Shown here piece by piece: positions 49,772 to 60,143 of a DNA stretch of 64,000 bases. Source of the DNA: Brevipalpus yothersi (Eukaryota; Arthropoda; Arachnida; Trombidiformes; Tenuipalpidae); the NCBI GenBank assembly GCA_003956705.1, contig QZCP01000094.1:61533-125532 (forward strand), written 5' to 3'. How positions within the stretch are numbered: the first letter of the stretch is position 1; every line of letters starts with the position of its first letter. The notes beneath the pieces are model-generated. The model ran no database searches. It was given only the letters and a program-made list of their open reading frames with translations, and was not told the DNA's origin. Made by a program: the position numbers and the translations under genes.

Positions 49772-51607
49772 TTATTGTTTCTCTTTCCATACAATCATAT
49801 GAGGAAAATATTCGTCAAAAACACAATTTGCTCCAGCATCTGGGTCTATTATGAGGTCTCTGTAGCCTTGACCTCCACTCATCATTCCATTTTTTAGCTG
49901 CGAAAAGAACTTTACTGCCCCTCCGAAACCATGAAGAGATAGCTGAGCTTGAGATATACTGCATTCTGACTTGTAGGGTCTGGAAGTCAATCGAAAGGGA
50001 ATGTTCAGAATTACACCGACTGCTGTTCCTACCCAAAGACGTCCATCGGTGGCTTTCAAAGCTGTGATCTTTGAAAGAGAATCGAGTTTAGAATCAGTCA
50101 GCACTGGGATCAGCATTCTCCTTAGGTCAGGTCGAATATCAATCGATACAACTCTCTCGCATGGAATAATGGCCAAGAATAGCTGGATCAATTGATCTGA
50201 TTGGGATCGATAGCTGCACCAGACACCTCTCTCTGTTGCGGTTAATTTGTCAATTTGAGCTTCTCCATCATCTACTTCGAATTGATAGATAATTCTCAAG
50301 GTTTCACAATCTAGAATATGGATTGAATCTTGACAAGCAAGCCAAACAGAGGCTCCCACGGCTTCCATACAATTAATGTTAGAGCTTTGTTCAACAATTG
50401 ACGATTCATCGGTTGATGATGTCGATTCCTCTGAAATTTCTTCAGCACATATTGATGATGCTTGTTCCTCAGGGCGAGGAACTTTTTTCACTTCTAAACA
50501 TATTTTGGCTATATTGAGCAAAGAATACTCAGATAAGCTCCAACATAAAGTTTGTCGTGATCTGATGAAGATGCAACAGTAACCATTAGCTAAAGCAACA
50601 AAAACTTTGCCTCTGGAATGAACAATGTGGACAACAGAATCAGAAAGTTTCATTTTGATACAGCTATATACACTCTGGTCTTCAGCAGAGAGGATATAAA
50701 GTGTTCCGTCATCACCTCCAAGCCACACTGTTCGAAGGGTATGGACAGTTTTATCTCTCTTCCGTGTTAGCTCCAATGATGAAAAATTTTGCTGAGTCAG
50801 TCTAGCCATCAGATTTAAATTCCTATTATATCCAGTTATCTTGTTGGGATGTTGATTCAGGAGTGATATTTTTTCTCCGTTTGCTACATTAACCCTACCA
50901 GAAGATGGCAAGCTGGAAAAGAGCGAAGCGCTCGTAACAGCTAAGAAAGGGAATAATGAATAAGATTAATTCAATCTGCTAGAGGTGGAATAACACTGCC
51001 TAGAAAATCAAGAGCATGTAGCTTCGGCTCGTGATTACATTCAGGACTAGATCACGGATAGAATGAACAAACCTCGCTCTTTGAGAGGAACGTATCCAAT
51101 GTCCTCCATGGAGTCCTCGCTTATACAAACAAAAAAATAAAGAAATGAAAGTTATCCATTTGAATTTTTGGATGTATTATGATCCGTATCATGTTATTGA
51201 TAGACCAGAAGTCAAGTTAACCGTGAGTACTCACCTAACTCCTTGAGGTTTATCTGCAGACACCCAAACTTCCAAAATGATTGAATCATTTTTGATAAAA
51301 CCTTCCCGCTGGTCTAAGATTTCATTCCAATCAGCAAACGGTCTGAATCCCCAATTTTTAGAGTCATGCTTGAATACTTGTTCAATTTTTCTTGTCATTG
51401 GTTCACCACCGTTTTGATGTATTAATTTCAATTCAGCCTTAGCTTTACATGACCATGTTGGGAATTGACAGCCATCGCATTGGAGATAAACTTCTAACTT
51501 CTTGGACGACTCTGATAACTTTGCACTAATTCGCCTAAGTCCAATCAAAATGATAGATGATCAAAATAATTGAACAATCTGAAATAATAATAATTCAAAG
51601 AGAGGGA

Positions 51608-51673
<66 letters not shown>

Positions 51674-53642
51674 GGATGGTGGACAATTCTACTAACAATT
51701 CTGCAAAATCGTTCCCCCAACTTTATTCTCTTGGGAAGAACAACTGAATAAAGTTTTGATATCACATACTTACCATGGTAAGTTGCGGACAAAGTCGGGA
51801 AAACTCATAAAAGACTTATTCAGGCTCAAGTTCTCCATTTCGAGTCTGAGTGTAGCTTCAGATCGAGCTTCATTGATCGAAATATCCTCTTTGATGAAGC
51901 AGGTAGTGTGTTGTGTGGCATTTATCAAACTAACATCGCAGCATCCTGATGGGAGGCTATAACCAGGAACCAATGCAATACAATTAAGGTTGCTACCAAG
52001 AGAAAACGTATTCTCTTTTTTTTCATCAAGACTTACTCTCCGAATTGAGTTGCCCCCACACAGCCAAGTGCTATTAGAACAGTCAACAGATGCGGCGCAT
52101 TCAATTTTTGATGCATCCTGAGGGCGACAGATAATTGGTTCAAGAGGTGGAGTATGTTCTGTTCCAACTGTCCAACCATGTGAACCAATCTCAACCTCTT
52201 TCTGGTTGACCGTTAGTTTAACATAGTCTCTCGGAGTCCTATTAGTATACTTTCTAAAAACATCGCAGATGTCATTACTATATATAGAATTCGTCCAACT
52301 CTTCGCCTCAAATTCTAAAGGATAATTTCTGATAGGACAATCGAAAATGGTTACTTTTAGACAATAAGTACCAGGTTTTGATAAAATGAATTTTGTCTCA
52401 TAGTCGCCACGTCCTTTATCACTTATCTTGAGATTAATAGAACTCATACTACCTTCCAAACACGAGACAACTGCACATATTGCATCTAGATCATGTCCAT
52501 AGTATTTGTTACCAGAAAAGTCTTTTGTGACTATATTTACCAAAGTATACATTCCAGCAAAACACTTGCCAATTCTCGCTTCACATAGAGATGGCAATGT
52601 GTTGCTCGTTCGAAAACCGCTGTGTTCCTCAATGACTTTTCGTACTTTATCAACTAATCGTTTCTTCTCAACATAACGTAAGAAACAATTTTCTTTTGGA
52701 ATCAACCAGCTTTTCTTTGATTCAGCTCTCTCCTGGAGGTTTTCTATTTTCTTCTTCACTTCACCAATAGCACCCTGATGTTTAAATCTTTTGAACCCAG
52801 CTGTAACTTTTGCTTTCTCTTTTGCGATCCATTGTCTTTGAGCACCTAAAGTTTTCAGCTTCTTGTCTTGAGTTTCCCGTATTGAAACCGAAATTTCTTG
52901 GCGTCGTTTGTCCAAAAGGCTGTTCATTTTTGTGAAGAATAGATCATTTTCTTCCAATGCTTCATCACTCTTTTCTTTTATTTTTTCCTCCACAAAAGCC
53001 AATCTTTTATCTGCATCATCAAGCTGAGATATCCACTTGTCTGTTTCACAAGATAGAGATTCCGATTTCCGTTTCATAGCTGAAGAGAAACGCCTAGTCT
53101 GAAGAGTGAGAAGTGGGAAGAAATTATAGAGTTGTGCTCGATTCCATTTAAAAGTTCTACAAAAAAGCTGTGACTAGGGAAGATAATTAAGCAGCTGATT
53201 TCATACTTACAGAATGCCTAGGGTTGGATAAATTGTTATTACAATGAGACTTGTCTTCACACGAATCGCAAAATAAGGCATCACAAGGCTCACAATACTG
53301 TAATTCGTCGAGTGGATGTTTAGGACATTCTGGCATAACTTCACGATCGTCTATTCGATCCAGGAGTTGACTACGGTAAGGATCGGTTTGAAATTTTGTT
53401 AAACCCTCTGATGGAATATCTATTTCCCTGCGACATATTGGACAAGGAAACGAGCCGTCTGAAACAGTATCTAATCTAGTACCAATACCTTCAAGACAAC
53501 TTTGGCAAATGGTATGACAACGATTCAATAACTTTGGCAAGCGATGAGATCGGTCATATATTTCCGAACAAATTGGACATGTCAACTCTGTTTTGATTAA
53601 TTCATCACAATCGAGGGAGATCTTCTCCTTGAATATAAACAT
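49772..53642 (-). CDS. U11: intact type I RING-B-box-coiled coil-filamin-MATH-JIP-like propeller protein
   Basis: Exons 53211-53642, 51774-53098, 51235-51534, 51073-51119 and 49772-50940 give 1090 residues. I place the start at 53642 because it aligns with all paralogues; an open frame continues 14 codons upstream to another ATG, which is less likely. It is the sister of U7, sharing the short 300-bp exon 3 and filamin repeat, except for a coiled-coil stretch (about 52820-52930; ISVSIRETQDKKLKTLG) that is identical in protein to U4/U9 and not to U7, which suggests gene conversion. The stop TAA overlaps AATAAA. The RING has RCHTIC. Confidence 0.87.
51596..51669. repeat. (AG)n microsatellite in intron 2 of U11
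   Basis: About 70 bp of almost pure GA dinucleotides on the plus strand, inside the intron between the coiled coil/filamin exon and the MATH exon. The equivalent intron of U7 has only a few GA units (about 30371), so the tract expanded after the duplication. Confidence 0.95.
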
Positions 53643-53811
53643 TTCTAAGCACAGTATCTTTATGTAATAGTGGTTAACGATCAAAGAACGAGGTTAACTA
53701 TGATTTCAATTAGCTAAATGATGCTAAATGATTCTATTAGAGTCTGGTCAAAAAGAGTAACATCATGGAACCCACATATTCCACTCTTCTGGTCCGAAAT
53801 CGGCCTTCCAA

Positions 53812-53842
53812 GCGCACTCTCTACATTCTGATATCTTTTTCA
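53812..53842 (-). promoter_or_regulatory. Type I promoter module upstream of U11
   Basis: Plus-strand GCGCACTCTCTACATTCTGA, then TATCTTTTT, 170 bp before the start codon. The GCGC/GAGAG half is perfect and the CCAAT-like half is lost, unlike in its sister U7. Confidence 0.55.
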
Positions 53843-53903
53843 GCCAAAGGGCATTGACCGTGGCAGTATTCTTTGTATTCAACAAACCAGAACGCTCTTG
53901 TTA

Positions 53904-53907
<4 letters not shown>

Positions 53908-53939
<32 letters not shown>
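53908..53939. repeat. (CT)n microsatellite between U12 and U11
   Basis: About 32 bp of CT dinucleotides on the plus strand. Confidence 0.9.
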
Positions 53940-53942
<3 letters not shown>

Positions 53943-53969
53943 TGTAGAGCTCGAGGATATAAAAACACT

Positions 53970-54260
53970 TCAAATTTTGTCACCACAGAATTGGGTGGGA
54001 GCGTTCATCTACCTGAATTTCTATCACTCAGATTTATTACTCATGATAATGATAGCCATCACCTCCTCTTATCATGGAATTTATCAATTACGAGAGAAAT
54101 TTGACCATCTCTTCATCTAGAGATAACTGTGTTCGATCTGCATTAAATTCTGGGTGTGGTGATAGACTCAACCATGCGCGTTCCAGTGAGTATCAACTGG
54201 TATCGATCCCCTCGCTGCTCCAGTGAGAGCATCCCATTCCCAGAACTTTTAAAAAGAATT
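53970..54260 (-). pseudogene. Decayed type II propeller C-terminus (sister of 2150-2440)
   Basis: The plus strand resembles the U12 terminus that begins at 54430 (ACCACAGAATTGGGTGGGAG against CCACACAATTAGGTGAGGGC; ATGATAGCCATCACCTCC), followed by stops. It looks like the end of an older type II copy lying just downstream of U12. Confidence 0.6.
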
Positions 54261-54893
54261 GCTGTAGGTCCCATAGAAATGAAAGAAAACTCATATAATT
54301 TACATATTCTATTTTTCGATACAAAGTATCAGTATTAGTATCTGCGCCTGTTTTTAGAATGACAAGAAATTTTTCTAGCATCTTTCTCTTGCTTTCTACT
54401 GAAAAGGAATCAAAGAATAAAGCTTAACAATTTTGTCTCCACACAATTAGGTGAGGGCGTTTATCTTTATGCGTTTCATCCTTCTCACCTAAATCCAATA
54501 CTCGACTGTGATAGCCATCACCTCCACTTATCATGAAATTTTTCACTTGTAAAAAGAACTTGACCATTTCTCCGTGCCCATACAGGGATAACTGTTTCTG
54601 ATTAGCATTACATTCTGGGATAAGAGACGCGGGAAAATCGTCTGAATTTGAAGCCGGATGGATGTAAGGAATGTTCATAACGGCGCCTCTATTCGTTTCT
54701 ATCCAGAGACGGTCGTAGCATGCTCTCATGGCTATAATTTTACCAAATTCATATGACTCGGTGATCAGATGCTCCTTCATATTGGGCTCAACATCTATAC
54801 TCTGGAGATGTTGATAAGGATGGGAAGCTGAGTAAAGATGGATCCTCGAGTCCAATGAAGTGCTGCACCAGACACCACCCCCTACTGCGGCTA

Positions 54894-55059
54894 CACCAGT
54901 TTTTTTCTTAAATCATGACTTCCTAAAGTCATAATCAAAGCGCAATCTAGTGTCTCTAATCTTCAGGCCTTATTGTCACTCTGATTCCTCCTCCTCATTA
55001 GTGTCTCCACCTAAGCTTTTGTTGAACCGATTTTTCATGATTTAAGAAAAAAACTGGTG
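54894..55059. mobile_element. 166-bp MITE with perfect 25-bp terminal inverted repeats
   Basis: The ends begin CACCAGTTTTTTTC and finish with the exact reverse complement; both arms extend 25 bp to TCATGA without a mismatch. The element is flanked by TA on each side (54892-54893 and 55060-55061), as for Tc1/mariner-type insertion. The uninterrupted sequence in U8 (about 33050-33065) shows the empty site. There is no coding capacity. Perfect arms suggest recent activity. Confidence 0.9.
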
Positions 55060-56178
55060 TATTTGGGTAATTCGGGCCTTCTCTCTAGAATCTACTTCGA
55101 AATGGTTGTCAATTCTCAGACTTTCGCAATCCAGAATGTAAATAGCGTTACGATAACCTAACCAAACAGAGGTTCCCACAGTCTCCATACATCTGATACT
55201 GAAGTTTTGGTAAGCAGATAAAAGTTTGCTCGAAGATCCAGTTAGAGCTTCAGAGGACTTGCTCTCATCACCAGCTTTTTGCAAGTGACCATTGGTGACA
55301 GAACTCTTCTCCTTCATATCGAGTGAGAAATATCTTGTCAAGTCCCAGGAACCATCCTTCTGAAGTCTGGTAAATATACAACATAGACCATCTACTAAGG
55401 CAACAAAAACTTTTCCTCTATGATGGATTATCTGTACAATAGGGCTCGGAAGTTTGATTGAAGTGAGAGAATCATTTCTATTCTCTTCTTCACGATGGAT
55501 ATGAATAGTACCATCCTTTCCTCCCAGCCAAACGGTTGGAATAGCAAGATGCATGTAAGCTGAGTTTTTTGAGTCAACATTTTCATTTGAAGCAGATGAG
55601 GAGGGCAGACATTCATCTGAAGGTTGATTGTTGGAAAAAGAGACTGTAGATGCTTCTTCGATCGATGAAGGGGATCTCAAACTTTGAGATACAATCACAT
55701 CAATAGTTGATATTGAGGAGCTGGGGGTTTCACTGATAGTTGAGAACTTCTTCGAAGTTTCTGATTCTTTATCTTTCTTTGAAGACTTCTTTCCTCGCAC
55801 TTTATTTGCTTCTTGTTTCTTTCTTCCATCAACAGAAGTGGAAGGATTCAACTCGATTGACTTGACAGTTGTTTGATCAATCTTACCAATGTCAAAGACA
55901 TGGTCAATTGGAATAATAGGAATGGAGGCAATGCAGAGAATGTTGTTCTGGACTATGAATGATTCATGGACGATTTCGTGATCTTCCTCCATATCCATAA
56001 TGTATACTTGGCTTGGAGAACTACCAGAGGCACACAACCAAACTTGAGAGAAAAGGCTAACAGATGTAGCACAGCGAATTTTTTTCTCCACATCATCATC
56101 AAACAGCGGAAAGTGATGAATTTTCTTTGGTGCCCTAGAAAGGTCTGAAGGTGATGCCCATCCACGAGAGATAATGTA

Positions 56179-57249
56179 CAGTATTGGACATAAAATTTGG
56201 CAGTTCAGTATCAGTTTATTTCTCTCAAAGTAATCAGAATTTTTTCATGAAAATTTAGTTGAACACAGCTGAGGGGTTGAAGGTGAAGATATGAAAGTTT
56301 CAATAATCAGTGAGATGTCCTTGCCTTTCAATACACTGTTCAATCCGATCATTCATCGAGTTAACTAAGGAAGTCAGATAATCGTGGCTCAAACCATCCC
56401 AAAAACTCTGTATTTTTTCGATTAATTCTGAATTATTGTTTATGATCATCATTGATAGCTCGAGTTTAATGTATCCCCAAACATTTTCAATGGGATTGAG
56501 GTCAGGAGAGTTTGCGGGCCACTCGATAGGGTGAATATTGCGTAACTGCATGAATTTTTTCGAACTTCTCGAAACATGACAACTTGCATTGTCTTGTTGA
56601 AACTCACACCCATCAGGATAGAGAGTTTCAATCATGGGCAGCAAAAAATAATCTAAAGTTTGTTGATGCTCTTCAGAATTGATATTCTTTTGGCAAATTT
56701 TCAGAGCAGACGTTCCTCGTAACGAAATGGCTCCCCAAATCATAACTTTTTTGTGAAACTTTGGACGATTGATAACCTTTCGCACTTTTCCAAGCAGTTT
56801 TCTCTTGAAATTGAAGATGCTGAATGATGCCTCATCAGAAAATATCATGTTCGACCAATCATAATTTCGATATTTCATACAAAATTCCAATCTTTTCTTG
56901 ATATGATCTTTAGTCAACTTCGGCTTCGTTGATGGAATTCTACGTGTGATTCCAAGCTTTTTTAGGCATCTTCCAACCGTTCTATAGCTAACTTTTTTGG
57001 TTCCAGCTTGAATTAATTTAGTTGCTAGCCTTTGATTGGAAAGTTGTGGATGATGATGAGCGAACGTACCCAAAAGTTGACGCGCTTTACCATCCAAACT
57101 CGACCTACGTCCCGATCCGATCTTCCTCTCAGGACCTCTATTCTCTTTCAAAATTTTTTTCATACGATAAATTGTTCTAACACTAGCAATCCGCAATTTA
57201 GCAATTTTTTCAGCACAATTTGACATATTTTTCAAAGCAAAAATGACTT
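56179..57249 (-). mobile_element. Tc1-type DNA transposon, truncated at its 5' end
   Basis: The transposase frame runs on the minus strand from about 57249 to its stop at 56300 (about 316 residues). It has an intact catalytic triad: D in IFSDEASF, D in QQDNASC and E in NPIENVW, with 34 residues between the last two, the DD34E spacing of Tc1. A second helix-turn-helix (YRTVGRCLKKLGI) and a GRR-type hook are present; most of the first helix-turn-helix is missing. On its 3' side the element ends at TACAGTATTGGACATAAAA (56177 on), with TA as expected. No matching inverted repeat is seen at the 57249 junction, so that end was lost together with some host sequence. Confidence 0.85.
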
Positions 57250-58892
57250 TCGTGGTTGATTTCGGTGGAATGAATTCTAATTCATAGGTACCATCATTTT
57301 TATCAATCACATTTATGGAAAATTTTGGATCCTGGCTTAATGCTCCTAAGAAGGCAGTTACAATATCTCCTCCACATTGTTGACGTTCACCAGAATATCC
57401 ATAGGTGATAATCTTAGCTGTGGTGTGTATTCCAACGAAACACTCGCCGATATTCACTTCACAAATTAATGGACATGTTGTGCTTGATCGAATAGAACCT
57501 ATACTCCGAATACTCGCTTGAACGAAGTCCATTGAGGATTCCTCCATGTGATCACAGCATATGAACCAATTTTCCCTCGGATTGAGCAAAGAGCGAAAAG
57601 ATCTTCTCTGAACACAGAGCTCATTTACTTTTCTGTTAATTCGATCTATGCTACCTTCTCCTTTGATTTTGTCACATTCAGCCTCAACCTTGACTTTTTC
57701 GCTTTTGATCATCTCCAATTGATTGTGTAAGATCTTCCTTTTTGTGGCATGCATTTCTCTCGCTGATGTCTTGACTTCTATGCATCGCTTTTCCGCTGAG
57801 CTGATTATTTTTGCGAACTTCAAATCTATATTTTCTAGAATGTTGTTGGTGGTCTGATCCAGCAGACCTATCTCTGAAGATACATTTTTGTGAGCTTCTT
57901 CCAACTTGGTAATGCATTTCTTTGCTGTGTCAGTGAAGTTTTTTGATGCTCGTTTAATTGCATAAGAGGATGGAATTATCTGATAAAGAAAAATTGTAGA
58001 TAAATCAACAAATTAAAATCAGTAGAAAAATTTTAAATCTAGAGCATTCAATCAAAGAAGAATTCGAAGGCCGAAAATATTAGAGATGGATCTTGCTCCT
58101 TTTATTCGAAAAAGAGTCCTCGATGAAATTAATGGTTCAATTTCACGAGTTAAATTGACAAGAATATTGTTACCGGAAGTATTGAAGCCCACGATATCTT
58201 TCAGCAAAGATTTAATCAACTTTCTGGTTTGAAAACTGAAGTGATTAGTGAGGGATTGAATCTATGTTTAAGAGATCTTCGAAGAGGAAAAAGATGACCA
58301 AAATACCGACCATAAATGAAAATTATATAAGAAATAAGAAGTAAAACCCTGGAATGGATCTGAATTATGCACTCACATAGTGGTCACGGCTAGTTTTATC
58401 ATGATTGATATGAGATGAAGCATCACAAGTATCACAAAATTCTTTGCTACAAGTATCACAGAATAGCAGCTCTTGCGATGGGTGTCTCGAGCATCTCGGA
58501 ATCAGTTCACAATTTTGTTCTTTTATCAGATCAAGCAATTGATTAACTAGAAAAGCTGATGGAAACTCTGCCACACCTCTAGAGGTGACTCTAATGGACA
58601 TTCGACACAATGGACATGAGAATGAGGGTGAAAGTTGAGCAATAGCACGATCACAATATGTTTTCAAACAAGATTTACACAGCGTATGGTTACATGTCAA
58701 CTGCTTTGCTGCACGTTCGGACTGATCATACGTATTTATACAAACTGCACAGGTTAGAAGCTTTTGATTCACTGCTTCGTATTCAAGGTTTATTCTTTTC
58801 TTCAAAATGGACATCTCCAAAACAGTATCGATTTACACACGACAGAAAAAGAGAAAGACTGTGACGAAAGTAATTCTGCCAGTGAAATGCTA

Positions 58893-58965
58893 TGCAGCCC
58901 GTTTTATGGAGCAGGAAAAGGAGATCCAGAATCTCTTTGGATTCAGATTGCTTGATATTTGATAA
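58893..58965 (-). promoter_or_regulatory. Conserved 5' flank of U12 (candidate type II promoter)
   Basis: Counterpart of 35787-35880 before U8, sharing GGAGCAGGAAA and GAGATCCAGAATCTCT at the same distance from the start codon. Confidence 0.4.
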
Positions 58966-59054
58966 AGATGGAGAGGTTGGGAGTTTTCCTCTCAAGCCAA
59001 AGAGTTATCATTGCACAATATAATAGCAACATAGTTGTACTCTTTTGAATTTCA

Positions 59055-59453
59055 AGTGAAGCTACCTGCATTTTTACCTCAGCCTATTTTCGAATATCTG
59101 GTCAGCAAGCAAAATTTATCATCGGCTTCATATACATGCCAAAACTAGTGACCATTCATTGTTATGTTATGAGTATATCAAGATCATTTTCACCGAAATT
59201 GGAAAAATTCGCATCGTTTCGAGGCATTAGCCGAACAGCACAGTCAGACTAAGCGTGTCGTAGTTGTATCAAATTGTAAATACAGTCCTTAATGGAGTGA
59301 TATAGCCATCAGAGACTACAACTATGAGACATACTTCATTCTGCTCTCTCTCTCAATAGCCTACTTGAGGAGTCTTAATTAGTCACTCGTTCTGCTCAAG
59401 CTCTTCGTTTTCAGAGTGTTTACATTGATTATCAGCCTTTGATAATCGATGAC
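59055..59453. repeat. 399-bp block identical to 36361-36759, copy 2
   Basis: The second copy has the same length and the same orientation relative to its type II neighbour. Flanks on either side align with the first copy but with many differences. Confidence 0.8.
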
Positions 59454-59639
59454 AAATTTGTGAAGCAGATGTAGTCTTAATGACAATCAGAAATATCAGA
59501 AAAAATGAAAAAATATACAGTTGAAGAATCAAGTTCGAAAATGCATGATTAGCGAACAGTTCAGATTATTGAAGGATGACTCAACGTGATGGTCAAAAAA
59601 CATCATGAGTTTTTGCTTTTGCATTTGGTACAGAAATTT

Positions 59640-60140
59640 TGTTGAATGGGATGAAAGTTTGCTTGGAATTCAAGTTGCAGTCTCATTAAATGAGCTTTCA
59701 TTGCCAACTTTCTACAAATGAACTGAGCTCAACTGAATAAATGCTCACAATTGAAAATATGGGGCAGATTTTTGGAAGAACCTTTGATCATTTTGAGCTG
59801 AAAACATGCAAGTTTTTACACGCAAGAGGTGGATTTTTTTTCAAGTTCATGAGTGTTAATCAAAATGACAGTCACTGTCTTACATATAATCGAAATGAGC
59901 AGAGGAATGGAGAGATTAACAGCTGAAACTTCATCTAGTTCTTGAGCACTAATCAATGGATTCTCGTGCTCTCCTTGACGCTTCCTTCGCCCCAAGGATC
60001 AGTTACGTTAGAGTAAACAGTTTATAGTGATTAATTTATAGAGATGGAAAACATAATGAGTAGGTGTGGAGATAATCAGAGATAATAATTTCAATGGTTT
60101 TTATTCACTTTTGAAAAAATATTCGAAGAAATCTGAGGAC
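59640..60140. repeat. 3'-flank repeat, copy 4
   Basis: Corresponds to the right part of copies 1 and 3 (AATGCTCACAATTGAAAATAT, shortened here; CTTCATCTAGTTCTTGAGCACTAAT-type words). A plus-strand frame of 61 codons (59741-59926) lies in it. Confidence 0.6.
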
Positions 60141-60143
60141 TTA

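Larger units (their letters stand above)
54424..58814 (-). pseudogene. U12: type II gene broken by a Tc1 element and a MITE, with a surviving fusion frame
   Basis: Exon 1 (58377-58814) is intact: a canonical RING (TCNHTLC) and a B-box. Exon 2 starts at 57979 and matches U8 through the coiled coil and the first half of the filamin repeat, to about 57250. There a Tc1-type element (56179 to about 57249) replaces roughly 90 bp of filamin sequence. Host sequence resumes at about 56176 (GWASPSD), runs through the linker and blades, is cut again by a 166-bp MITE (54894-55059) and finishes at 54424 (PHLIVWRQNC). Taking out the MITE plus one TA restores the blade frame. The start of the gene still reads in frame into the transposase, giving a potential 705-residue fusion ending at 56300. 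The normal type II product cannot be made. Confidence 0.8.
58815..60143. other. Gap between U12 and U13
   Basis: Holds the type II 5' flank, the second copy of the 399-bp block and 3'-flank repeat copy 4. No gene is called. Confidence 0.55.

Noticed and set aside
51557..51792. Frames rich in Arg-Glu or Ser-Leu repeats
   Set aside because: They are translations of the (AG)n microsatellite inside an intron.
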